NCBI RefSeq assembly: GCF_014651535.1
Contig: NZ_BMXB01000001.1
Location: 62,001 to 126,000 of the forward strand
Direction of reading: 5' to 3'
Origin: Salinimicrobium marinum
Lineage (GTDB): Bacteria > Bacteroidota > Bacteroidia > Flavobacteriales > Flavobacteriaceae
DNA: 64,000 nt
Shown here: positions 25,353 to 32,514 of the stretch, piece after piece
Position numbering within the stretch: position 1 is the first letter of the stretch
Layout of the letters: each line of letters begins with the position of its first letter
The notes under the pieces: generated by a model
What the model saw: only the letters and a program-made list of their open reading frames with translations
Told to the model about the DNA's origin: nothing
Databases searched by the model: none
Translations under genes and position numbers: made by a program

Positions 25353-26372
25353 ATGGTAGATAAGATCAAGGAACACATTTCTGAAATAGAAGCTTTTCAG
25401 GCAAGGAATATGGAAGAAATTGAAAGTTTCCGAATAAAGTATTTAGGCAAAAAGGGCATTTTAAACCAGTATTTTGCTGAGTTTAAAAATGTGTCAAATG
25501 ATCAGAAAAAGGATTTTGGTCAAGCGGTAAACACCCTTAAAAACGCTGCTCAGGACAAAGTAACTGCCCTTAAGGAGCAACTGGAGAGCACTCAGGAAGA
25601 AAAAGGGATCTATGGAGACCTTTCCCGGCCGGGAGAGCCTGTTGAAATAGGAGCAAGGCATCCAATATCTATCGTGAAAAATCAGATTATTGAGATATTT
25701 TCCAATATTGGGTTTAATGTTTCTGAAGGACCCGAAATAGAAGATGACTGGCATAATTTCACTGCATTGAACCTTCCCGAGTATCACCCGGCAAGGGATA
25801 TGCAGGATACTTTTTTCATCCAGACAAACCCCGATGTACTTTTAAGAACACACACCTCCTCTGTACAGGTGCGTTACATGGAAGAAAACAAGCCGCCAAT
25901 TAGAACTATTTCCCCCGGAAGAGTTTTTAGAAATGAGGCTATTTCTGCCCGTTCTCATTGTATTTTCCACCAGGTGGAAGGTTTATATATTGATAAAACC
26001 GTATCATTTGCCGATTTAAAGCAAACTTTGTTGTATTTTACTAAGCAATTATTCGGAAAGTCAAAGATTAGATTGCGGCCTTCTTATTTTCCTTTTACCG
26101 AGCCCAGCGCCGAAGTAGATATCTACTGGGGGCTGGAAACGGAAACAGATTACAGGATCACAAAAGGAACCGGTTGGCTGGAAATCATGGGTTGCGGGAT
26201 GGTAGATCCAAACGTGTTACAAAATTGTAACATTGACCCTGCGGAATATTCGGGCTTTGCTTTTGGAATGGGAATAGAACGTATCGCGATGTTGCTTTAT
26301 CAAATAGGTGATATCAGGATGTTCTATGAGAATGATTTACGGTTTTTAGAACAATTTAAATCCTCAATATGA
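25353..26372 (+). CDS. pheS: Phenylalanine--tRNA ligase alpha subunit
   Basis: A 339-residue catalytic subunit of the heterotetrameric PheRS. It has an N-terminal coiled-coil ([19 protein letters not shown]), class II motif 1 around [20 protein letters not shown], motif 2 around [20 protein letters not shown], and motif 3 near the end ([14 protein letters not shown]). The ATG at 25353 fits the family start and the promoter position; an upstream in-frame TTG falls inside the -7 element. pheT is not adjacent, which is usual in Bacteroidota. The last codons overlap the next small gene by ATGA. Confidence 0.97.
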   Translation: MVDKIKEHISEIEAFQARNMEEIESFRIKYLGKKGILNQYFAEFKNVSNDQKKDFGQAVNTLKNAAQDKVTALKEQLESTQEEKGIYGDLSRPGEPVEIGARHPISIVKNQIIEIFSNIGFNVSEGPEIEDDWHNFTALNLPEYHPARDMQDTFFIQTNPDVLLRTHTSSVQVRYMEENKPPIRTISPGRVFRNEAISARSHCIFHQVEGLYIDKTVSFADLKQTLLYFTKQLFGKSKIRLRPSYFPFTEPSAEVDIYWGLETETDYRITKGTGWLEIMGCGMVDPNVLQNCNIDPAEYSGFAFGMGIERIAMLLYQIGDIRMFYENDLRFLEQFKSSI

Positions 26373-26536
26373 AAACAATAGGTTTGATCATCTTCGGTAT
26401 TATAGCTTTTGCAATTATTATCGTTTTAGTAGCTGTTGAAATAGTTGAATTTACCATAGGCCTTATTTTATTTGTTATTGCAGCACTTATTCTTTGGGGG
26501 CTCTATAAGTGGGCGAAAAATAAGATTAGTGATTAG
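26369..26536 (+). CDS. Small single-pass/hairpin membrane protein (55 residues)
   Basis: A short ORF overlapping the pheS stop by four bases (ATGA) and overlapping the next GTG start by one base (TAGTG). It encodes 55 residues, largely Ile, Val, Leu and Phe: two hydrophobic runs ([20 protein letters not shown] and [18 protein letters not shown]) and a basic end (KWAKNKISD). The tight overlaps at both ends argue strongly that it is real and translationally coupled. The function is unknown; a YeeE/PspC-like small membrane protein cannot be ruled in or out. Confidence 0.7.
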   Translation: MKTIGLIIFGIIAFAIIIVLVAVEIVEFTIGLILFVIAALILWGLYKWAKNKISD

Positions 26537-26931
26537 TGAAGAAGGATATTGATATACCTGAAGTCAAAGATGTTTTTATGGCGGTTGTACGGGAGGAAAA
26601 CAAAGAGTTTCGTTCCCTTGACTGGAATGCCTATGTCATCAATGACCGCAGTACTCCCATTGATACGGTATTAATCGTAACCCGGGGCTATGATGAAAAA
26701 GATGCTACGGCAACTATGCGGCACACTATTAAAGAACTGCCACCGCAATCTTTTGCAAAAGTAGAATTCCTGCAGGAGGAGGTCCTGAAACTTATCAATG
26801 AATTCTCAGTTTCCTTTTTTGCTGAAGGAAAATTGTTTCACAAAAAGTTTAATTTCAGAAAGAACAGTATCAATGAAAATGCGTTACGGGAGCTTCCGGT
26901 GATGCAACAGAAAGGTGTTCTTGCAGAATAG
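26536..26931 (+). CDS. Conserved hypothetical protein downstream of pheS
   Basis: A 131-residue soluble protein starting at GTG, overlapping the previous stop by one base. It alternates strands and helices (DVFMAVVREENKEFRSLDWN, then YVINDRSTPIDTVLIVTRGY, and LINEFSVSFFAEGKLFHKKF) and looks like a single alpha/beta or beta-sandwich domain. I do not recognise the family. Its place in the pheS unit, coupled to a small membrane protein, suggests a conserved Bacteroidota neighbourhood, but no role follows from that. A terminator lies 92 nt downstream. Confidence 0.75.
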   Translation: MKKDIDIPEVKDVFMAVVREENKEFRSLDWNAYVINDRSTPIDTVLIVTRGYDEKDATATMRHTIKELPPQSFAKVEFLQEEVLKLINEFSVSFFAEGKLFHKKFNFRKNSINENALRELPVMQQKGVLAE

Positions 26932-27013
26932 TCAGAAATTCCTTTTTTTAAAAGCTCTTTCCGTAAACGGATTCATTCAGAGATAGCTAATTTAAGTTTT
27001 TTCAAAACAGAGT

Positions 27014-27058
27014 AAAATTTGTCCAGCTGATTTTATTTCAGCTGGAAAATTTTTTTTT
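27014..27058 (+). terminator. Terminator of the pheS unit
   Basis: A perfect 8-bp core stem (ccagctga/tcagctgg, 27023-27030 with 27038-27045), extended by A/T pairs with one bulge, then a run of nine T. It could also serve the convergent gpsA gene weakly. Confidence 0.75.
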
Positions 27059-27115
27059 GAGTTCTTTTTCAGCATCAAAGATTTTTATCCCCCCATTTTC
27101 AGGCTTTAAACGGAT

Positions 27116-28111
27116 TTAATCTAGTTTATCTGAAAGTTTCTGAAACACTTTTTTCGGATCTTTTCCCTCGTAAAGTATGGCGTAAACTGCATTAATAATG
27201 GGAGTTTTAGCTCCTTTTTCCCTATTGATCTTATAAGCACTTTCGGTGGCATAATATCCTTCGGCTACCATACTCATCTCCATTTGTGCACTTTTTACCG
27301 TGTAACCTTTTCCAATCATATTTCCAAACATCCTGTTCCGGCTGAAAATGGAATATCCTGTAACCAACAAATCTCCCAGGTAGGCAGAATCATTGATGTT
27401 CCGTTTCATTTTGTGCACTTTTTTGATGAACTTCTTCATTTCCCGAATGGCATTGCTCATCAATACACTCTGGAAATTATCCCCGTAACCCAGTCCGTGG
27501 GCGATTCCTGCAGCTATGGCATAAATATTCTTAAGCATGGCCGCATATTCAGTCCCGAATATATCATCACTGGTTTTACAGTTTATATAGTCGCTGCTTA
27601 AGTACATTGCCAGCATTTTCGCCTTTTCTTCATCTGCACAGGCAATGGTAAGGTAAGAGAGACGTTCCAGCGCTACTTCTTCGGCATGGCAGGGACCTGT
27701 AATCACTCCTATGTTTTCATATGGAATATCATAGGTTACGTGGAAATGTTCCCCTACAATTAAACTCGTTTCCGGAACTATTCCCTTGATGGCAGAGAAA
27801 ATTATTTTACCATCAAAGGATGCGGTCACTTTTTCCAGTTCCCGCTTTAAAAAAGCAGAAGGAACCGCAAAGATGAGGTAATCTGCTTCTTCAATTACCT
27901 TATTAATGTCGTTGCTTAATTTTAATTGATTGACATCAAACTCCACAGAACTCAGATAATTGGGATTGTGTTCCTGCTTTTTTATATGCTCCAGTGCGTA
28001 GACGCTTCGCATGTACCAGCTAACTTCATCAACGTTTTCGCACAGCATTTTAACAATTGCAGTTGCCCAGCTTCCGCCGCCTATTACGGCAAATTTCGGT
28101 GATTTCTCCAT
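27116..28111 (-). CDS. gpsA: NAD(P)H-dependent glycerol-3-phosphate dehydrogenase
   Basis: A 331-residue enzyme reducing dihydroxyacetone phosphate to sn-glycerol-3-phosphate for phospholipid synthesis. The Rossmann motif GGGSWATA lies near residues 10-17; further landmarks are FSAIKGIVPET, ITGPCHAEEVA, and the catalytic Lys in GTEYAAMLKNIYAIAAGIAH. The start at 28111 was chosen because an upstream in-frame TTG at 28132 overlaps the -7 element (28130-28137). Monocistronic, converging on the pheS unit. Confidence 0.95.
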   Translation of the reverse strand: MEKSPKFAVIGGGSWATAIVKMLCENVDEVSWYMRSVYALEHIKKQEHNPNYLSSVEFDVNQLKLSNDINKVIEEADYLIFAVPSAFLKRELEKVTASFDGKIIFSAIKGIVPETSLIVGEHFHVTYDIPYENIGVITGPCHAEEVALERLSYLTIACADEEKAKMLAMYLSSDYINCKTSDDIFGTEYAAMLKNIYAIAAGIAHGLGYGDNFQSVLMSNAIREMKKFIKKVHKMKRNINDSAYLGDLLVTGYSIFSRNRMFGNMIGKGYTVKSAQMEMSMVAEGYYATESAYKINREKGAKTPIINAVYAILYEGKDPKKVFQKLSDKLD

Positions 28112-28129
28112 AAAGATGTTTTCTCTGCT

Positions 28130-28137
28130 CAAAAATA
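28130..28137 (-). promoter_or_regulatory. -7 promoter element (TATTTTTG) of gpsA
   Basis: TAnnTTTG on the minus strand, 18 nt before the gpsA ATG. Confidence 0.5.
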
Positions 28138-28281
28138 GGTAAAATTCTATGCTTTATACCGGTTGAAGACACCTACATAAGAATTATTAAAAAAGCTTAC
28201 CCTTATTTTTTGAAACTTTAACATATTTAAAAATATAAAAAATACGAAACTCATAATATATCACGTTATAAAATAGAGAAA

Positions 28282-28395
28282 ATGAACTTTTCCCGAAAGA
28301 AAGTGATCATTTTTTTTGGTTGGTTATTAGTTAGTTATGTTGCCTTCAGGAAGTTAATTCCTGAAGGCAATTTTTTTTATACAATTGGTAAATAA
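28282..28395 (+). CDS. Candidate small membrane ORF (37 residues) enclosing a terminator
   Basis: ATG-to-TAA ORF with a basic N-terminus (MNFSRKK), one hydrophobic run (VIIFFGWLLVSYVAF) and the tail RKLIPEGNFFYTIGK. The sequence of a perfect 13-bp hairpin with T run falls inside the codons, so translation and termination would compete. It could be a real small protein with an attenuator, or a chance ORF over a terminated small RNA. No clear -7 element upstream. Confidence 0.3.
   Translation: MNFSRKKVIIFFGWLLVSYVAFRKLIPEGNFFYTIGK
28340..28378 (+). terminator. Strong rho-independent terminator in the gpsA/DUF1206 gap
   Basis: Perfect 13-bp stem (ttgccttcaggaa/ttcctgaaggcaa, loop gttaa, 28340-28370) followed by eight T. 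No annotated plus-strand gene ends here, so it implies a short transcript starting within the preceding 200 nt. Confidence 0.85.
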
Positions 28396-28473
28396 ATTAT
28401 TTAATAGGTTTAAAACACCGAAGACGCGACAGATCCAGATAGTCAAAAAACTAATATTTCAGAAGAATAAAAT

Positions 28474-29328
28474 ATGGAATCCCCAAGAGAGCATAAGAAC
28501 CCAATACGGTACCTGCCATTTTACGGTTGTATTTCTACCGGATTAATTTATATCGCTGTGGGGGTGGTGGCAATACTTTCCATGTTAAGGATCAAACAGG
28601 GTGGTGCAGATGAAAGCAGTCTATTAAAATATCTGAATGATTATACCTGGGGAAAAGTAGTGGTCTGGATGATTCTTTTCGGGATGTTGAGCTATATTGT
28701 ATGGAGGGTTTATGAATCTATTAAAGATCCTTATAACTATGGGAGTGATCTTAAGGGAAAAGCGAGAAGAGCAGGTATTGGCCTTAGCTCCATTGCCGAT
28801 GCTCTTATTGCTTTTTCGGCCGTGGTGGTACTTATTGGAGCAAGTGACATTCAGGAAGATGGAAGGCCGGAGCAACAGCGGGAAATGGTAGGCAATATGT
28901 TACAGGAAAGCTGGGGCTCATGGGTTATTATTCTTCTTGGGGTGATTGTTTCAGGAACGGCCTTGGTTCAATTTTTCTATGGAATTACCCGGGGCTACCG
29001 GGAGCGAATGGATATTGCTCATTTCAATAAGGAAAAGAGAAAATTGATCTATTTCTTCGCATACACAGGATATCTTTCCAGGGGGATCATCATAGGGATC
29101 ATTGGCTATTTCTTTATAAGAGCCGGACTTTCTAAAAATCAGGAATACGTGGTAAACACAGATAAAGCTTTTAATTTTATAGGTGATCATGTGGGGCTTC
29201 TGCCTTTTGTCTTAGTAGCGGTGGGAACCATCTGTTACGGTTTGTTTATGTTTGCCCTGGGAATAACTTACGATGTAGATAATGATCCCTCGGGCACGCA
29301 CCGTTCGCCTGAAACTGAAAAACCATGA
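28474..29328 (+). CDS. DUF1206 domain membrane protein
   Basis: A 284-residue inner-membrane protein built of three DUF1206 repeats, each of two TM helices with a glycine- and tyrosine-bearing opening: FYGCISTGLIYIAVG, then RRAGIGLSSIADALIAFSAV, and FAYTGYLSRGIIIGIIGYFF. Each repeat ends with a GTALVQFFYGITRGYRE- or GTICYGLFMFALGI-like helix. The function of DUF1206 is unknown; the proteins are found across soil and marine bacteria. The C-terminus is acidic and cytoplasmic. Monocistronic. Confidence 0.9.
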   Translation: MESPREHKNPIRYLPFYGCISTGLIYIAVGVVAILSMLRIKQGGADESSLLKYLNDYTWGKVVVWMILFGMLSYIVWRVYESIKDPYNYGSDLKGKARRAGIGLSSIADALIAFSAVVVLIGASDIQEDGRPEQQREMVGNMLQESWGSWVIILLGVIVSGTALVQFFYGITRGYRERMDIAHFNKEKRKLIYFFAYTGYLSRGIIIGIIGYFFIRAGLSKNQEYVVNTDKAFNFIGDHVGLLPFVLVAVGTICYGLFMFALGITYDVDNDPSGTHRSPETEKP

Positions 29329-29425
29329 ACTTCCTGTAAAACCAGGGGTGAATGTTATCTTTTCGCTAAAGGCAATTTTCTGAAAAAGCCTTATCTTTAG
29401 ATTACATTTCTAACCACCAACAAAC

Positions 29426-29791
29426 ATGGAAACCACTATTGCTTTAATAGCTCATAACGGCCGAAAAAATGACCTTTTAAACTGGGCCAAAGAACACCGA
29501 AAAGACCTTGTTTCACATAGATTGATAGGAACTAGTAATACCTCCAAACTGCTTAATGATATGCTGGAGCTGGGTGTGAAACCTTTTGGGCATGGCCCTA
29601 GTGGCGGTGATATTCTGTTAGCTGCAAAGATCCTTCAGGGAGAAGTACATAAAATCATCTTTTTTATTGATGCCGAAACTCCTCACGGTCACGAGCATGA
29701 CATCCAGACCCTCATTCGTACCGCTGTAATAAATAACATTCCCATCGCCCTTAATCGTGCATCTGCAGATCTTATAATTCTTGAGGAATAG
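29426..29791 (+). CDS. mgsA: Methylglyoxal synthase
   Basis: A 121-residue enzyme converting dihydroxyacetone phosphate to methylglyoxal and phosphate, a bypass relieving sugar-phosphate stress. Key residues by comparison with E. coli MgsA: His10 (IAHNGRK), the catalytic Asp in GPSGGD, FFIDAETPH with Asp and His, and ALNRASADLII at the end. The loop after PH is HGHEHD rather than DPD, and the C-terminus is about 25 residues shorter than in E. coli, as in many non-enteric members. A weak -7-like TATCTTTA lies upstream at about 29392. Confidence 0.88.
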   Translation: METTIALIAHNGRKNDLLNWAKEHRKDLVSHRLIGTSNTSKLLNDMLELGVKPFGHGPSGGDILLAAKILQGEVHKIIFFIDAETPHGHEHDIQTLIRTAVINNIPIALNRASADLIILEE

Positions 29792-29858
29792 CAGTCGGTA
29801 AAACTTTAGAAAAATATCACTTATGATACATCAGAAAATCTTCTTCTCCTGAGCTTTT

Positions 29859-29923
29859 CTTTCTGATAAGTTGTACTGAAAAGGGGCAAACCTGGAAGTT
29901 GATTTATCAGAAAGGCAACTTCC
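29859..29923. other. Interleaved inverted repeats (pseudoknot-like element)
   Basis: Two perfect inverted repeats interlock. Stem 1 is 11 bp (ctttctgataa at 29859-29869 with its complement at 29904-29914). Stem 2 is 8 bp (ggaagttg at 29894-29901 with caacttcc at 29916-29923). The second stem's left arm lies inside the loop of the first and its right arm outside: the order of an H-type pseudoknot. It lies in the gap between the convergent mgsA and lipoprotein genes and may be a 3' end or regulatory structure. Confidence 0.45.
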
Positions 29924-29989
29924 GAAGATTTTTAAGAAGCACAGGAGCCTGACCAGAAACACTGGGAATTCAGTTGCTGTATGAAAATA

Positions 29990-30544
29990 TTATTCTGAAA
30001 GTGTATCCTGCATTTCCAGATTCTCTTCAAATTCCTCATCAAGTTCAAGTTCAAAATCTTCGGGAGAGGGAAGGAATAACTCATTAAGCTGAAGCTTAAA
30101 ATTATCAAATTCAGTAATAAGTTCATTTGCAGCAGTATAGATTTCTCCTGCATTTTGGTTTTTCTTGTGTGCCAGTTGGTTCAGTACTCCTGCTTTTGTA
30201 AGTAAAACATTTGTTCGAGCTTTTACCGCATTCACCTGAAGTTCTTCCGGAATACTGTTGTTCAGGTTTTCCATGATCTCAAGCATGGGGCCTGAATTCT
30301 GGATAATATCATTTCCCGTGGCAGTTTTAAGAGTTTCTATCTCATGCTGTGCGGTAGCATAGGCCAGCCATTCACCTACTGCCTCTCGCGCTTCGGGCAT
30401 CAGCGTGACACTGCGGTTCGTATCGACCTGTAAAGGTTCAGAAAATTCCAAAGAATCCTGCTGAACCGTATTCTGCGACTGCTGTGTGTTTTCTTCACAG
30501 GCAATCATTAACAAAAGGCTGAAAATGAGGAGAATTTTTTTCAT
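29990..30544 (-). CDS. Lipoprotein of unknown function
   Basis: A 184-residue lipoprotein: signal peptide MKKILLIFSLLLMIAC with Cys16, then a Gln/Asn/Ser-rich linker. The body is helical (ARTNVLLTKAGVLNQLAHKK and GEIYTAANELITEFDNFKLQ) and ends in a very acidic tail (LEDFELELDEEFEENLEMQD-like). The repeated long helices suggest a coiled-coil bundle. I do not recognise a family. It stands alone between convergent mgsA and the divergent threonine dehydrogenase gene. Confidence 0.75.
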   Translation of the reverse strand: MKKILLIFSLLLMIACEENTQQSQNTVQQDSLEFSEPLQVDTNRSVTLMPEAREAVGEWLAYATAQHEIETLKTATGNDIIQNSGPMLEIMENLNNSIPEELQVNAVKARTNVLLTKAGVLNQLAHKKNQNAGEIYTAANELITEFDNFKLQLNELFLPSPEDFELELDEEFEENLEMQDTLSE

Positions 30545-30674
30545 TTTTTGAAGATATAAAAATTATATAGCTGAAAATTAGTACTCTTATAAAAATAATG
30601 CTGCTTCAGAAGAAAAAATTCATATTACGGCAATGATTTAGCTTCGGTTAGTTTTTCCTCTTTTCTGAAATAGA

Positions 30675-30682
30675 TATCTTTG
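30675..30682 (+). promoter_or_regulatory. -7 promoter element (TATCTTTG) of the threonine dehydrogenase gene
   Basis: TAnnTTTG match, 23 nt before the ATG at 30706. Confidence 0.55.
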
Positions 30683-30705
30683 CACAATAAAATTTTAAAC
30701 TCTTT

Positions 30706-31662
30706 ATGGCTTCAAAGATATTGATAATTGGTGCATGCGGGCAAATTGGAACAGAATTAACCATGGCACTTCGCAACAAAGTAGGGAATGATAATGTTAT
30801 TGCCAGTGACATTCGGGAAGGGAGCCGGGATTTGATGGAGAGTGGTCCTTTTGAAATAGCAGATGCTACCAGCTTTGAAAGCATTGAAAATCTTGTGATT
30901 CAGCATGAGATCGATGAGGTATATCTTATGGCTGCCATGTTGAGCGCCACTGCAGAAAAATTCCCTATGAAAGGATGGGAACTGAATATGGGTTCTCTTT
31001 TCCATGTACTTAATCTTGCTAAAGAGAAAAAGATTACCAGGATATTCTGGCCCTCGAGTATAGCAGTTTTTGGTCCCTCTACTCCAAAAATTGATACTCC
31101 GCAAACTACCGTAATGGAGCCTTCTACAGTCTATGGAATAAGTAAGCAGTCGGGCGAAAGATGGTGTGAATATTACCACCAAAAATATGGAGTAGATGTT
31201 AGAAGCATCAGGTATCCAGGTTTAATAAGTTACAAAACACTTCCGGGAGGCGGCACTACAGATTATGCTGTAGAAATCTATCATGAAGCATTGAAACACA
31301 AAAAATATACTTCTTTTCTTAAGGAGGATACAGAACTGCCCATGATGTTTATGGATGATGCCATTAAGGCGACCATTCAATTAATGGAAGCACCTTCAGA
31401 AAAAGTGAAGGTAAGATCTTCCTATAATCTGGCGGCTCTTAATTTCACCCCCGAAACTCTTGCAGCTGCCATAAGAGAACATATTCCGGAATTTGAAATT
31501 GATTATGCACCCGATTTTCGCCAGGCAATCGCAGATTCCTGGCCTTCGAGTATAGACGATGCACAGGCAAGAGAGGACTGGGGATGGTCTCATGATTTTG
31601 ATCTTGAGAAAATGACTTTTGAAATGCTTGCCGGTTTAAAAGATACCTATCAGGGTAATTAA
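30706..31662 (+). CDS. L-threonine 3-dehydrogenase, extended SDR type
   Basis: A 318-residue NAD-dependent epimerase/dehydratase-fold enzyme. It has GACGQIG at 9-15, catalytic Tyr143 and Lys147 (YGISK), and the segment RYPGLISYKTLPGGGTTDYA, characteristic of the SDR-type threonine dehydrogenases described from Flavobacterium frigidimaris. It oxidises L-threonine to 2-amino-3-oxobutyrate, which a ligase splits to glycine and acetyl-CoA. No ligase gene is nearby. Monocistronic. Confidence 0.9.
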   Translation: MASKILIIGACGQIGTELTMALRNKVGNDNVIASDIREGSRDLMESGPFEIADATSFESIENLVIQHEIDEVYLMAAMLSATAEKFPMKGWELNMGSLFHVLNLAKEKKITRIFWPSSIAVFGPSTPKIDTPQTTVMEPSTVYGISKQSGERWCEYYHQKYGVDVRSIRYPGLISYKTLPGGGTTDYAVEIYHEALKHKKYTSFLKEDTELPMMFMDDAIKATIQLMEAPSEKVKVRSSYNLAALNFTPETLAAAIREHIPEFEIDYAPDFRQAIADSWPSSIDDAQAREDWGWSHDFDLEKMTFEMLAGLKDTYQGN

Positions 31663-31971
31663 TTCATTGAAACAGAAAAACCAGCAAAAATTGTCTTTAA
31701 ATCCTGAATGACATCAATCAGTCCTGAAGCATTGGGGGTTTCAGATTGTAGGAATACCTTACATTTGTGGATTAGTTACTAAAATAAATTCTGAATAGGG
31801 AATTAGGGGATTTTTGGCAGCTCTTTGCTACTGTGGCAAATTACATTTTGTAATAGTATGTTTTCGGGAAGTTGTACCAGGTATGAAAGATTAGAATTTC
31901 ACCGGAAATTACTCCATAAAAAACGCCCTGCACTGCAGGACGTTTTGTCAGATTCGAAATAGAAATATATA
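31663..31971. other. 309-nt intergenic region between the threonine dehydrogenase and cold-shock genes
   Basis: Apart from the terminator of the cold-shock gene at the right end I see nothing convincing: no promoter, no ORF above 24 codons, and no clear terminator for the left gene. Confidence 0.5.
31918..31946 (-). terminator. Terminator of the cold-shock gene
   Basis: Stem aaaacg-c-cctgca against tgcagg-a-cgtttt (one internal mismatch), followed on the minus strand by a T run (TTTTTTATGG). It lies 26 nt after the stop. Confidence 0.75.
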
Positions 31972-32169
31972 TTATCCGTTGATAACACGCACCTGAGCTG
32001 CGGTCATTCCTTTTCTTCCTTCTTCTTCAACATACTCTACTTTGTCACCTTCATTAAGGGTTTCACCATTAAGACCGGTAACATGAACGAAGATGTCTCT
32101 TCCTGTTTCGTCGTTGGTAATGAATCCGTAACCTTTAGATTCATTGAAAAATTTAACTGTACCTTCCAT
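31972..32169 (-). CDS. Cold-shock domain protein (CspA family)
   Basis: A 65-residue OB-fold RNA chaperone. RNP1 is KGYGFIT at 13-19 and RNP2 DIFVHV at 25-30; the core EGTVKFFNESKGYGFI matches the family closely. CspA-type proteins bind single-stranded RNA and DNA and melt mRNA structure. The predicted leader is only about 25-30 nt, much shorter than that of the E. coli cspA thermosensor, which suggests another mode of control or constitutive expression. Monocistronic with its own terminator. Confidence 0.95.
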   Translation of the reverse strand: MEGTVKFFNESKGYGFITNDETGRDIFVHVTGLNGETLNEGDKVEYVEEEGRKGMTAAQVRVING

Positions 32170-32198
32170 TGTAAAAAATAATAATAATTAATAAAGTA

Positions 32199-32206
32199 CA
32201 AACATA
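32199..32206 (-). promoter_or_regulatory. -7 promoter element (TATGTTTG) of the cold-shock gene
   Basis: TAnnTTTG on the minus strand, 29 nt before the ATG. Confidence 0.5.
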
Positions 32207-32272
32207 ATGTATTATTTTAAACAGCACTTATTGAAAATGTTATTTATTTCTAAAAATCTTAGAACCTGACTC

Positions 32273-32512
32273 TTAGTGCTTCTGCCGCTCTCGCATTTTT
32301 TTTATATTTTCATCAGAAAGAGTGTAATCTTTTAATTTTTTACCGTTCCAGCGGTGGTATAAAAAGATGGGAAGAAGAATAAATGTACTTGCCAAAACAG
32401 CAATCCCAATGATCCTGTCTCCAAGAACTATCTCGTCATTTATACGATAGTAAAAACCTGTTGCTATTGCTAAAGCTATAAGAATAGCTAGAATTTTAAT
32501 AATTGTATTCAT
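32273..32512 (-). CDS. Small two-TM membrane protein of unknown function
   Basis: A 79-residue protein with two TM helices (TIIKILAILIALAIATGFYY and ILGIAVLASTFILLPIFLYH-like, about 4-20 and 36-54) and a basic C-terminal tail (KKMRERQKH). I do not recognise it. Its start follows the ClC stop by 2 nt, so it is very likely the last gene of the ClC unit and may be an accessory subunit, which is a guess from position only. Confidence 0.7.
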   Translation of the reverse strand: MNTIIKILAILIALAIATGFYYRINDEIVLGDRIIGIAVLASTFILLPIFLYHRWNGKKLKDYTLSDENIKKMRERQKH

Positions 32513-32514
32513 TG

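Larger units (their letters stand above)
28112..28473. other. 362-nt divergent intergenic region
   Basis: Very AT-rich. It holds the gpsA promoter, a candidate 37-codon ORF at 28282-28395, and a strong hairpin with T run at 28340-28378. I see no other gene and no clear promoter for the DUF1206 gene. Confidence 0.5.

Noticed and set aside
31709-31783. 24-codon ORF in the gap after the threonine dehydrogenase gene
   Set aside because: Too short, no hydrophobic or basic pattern and no start signals.
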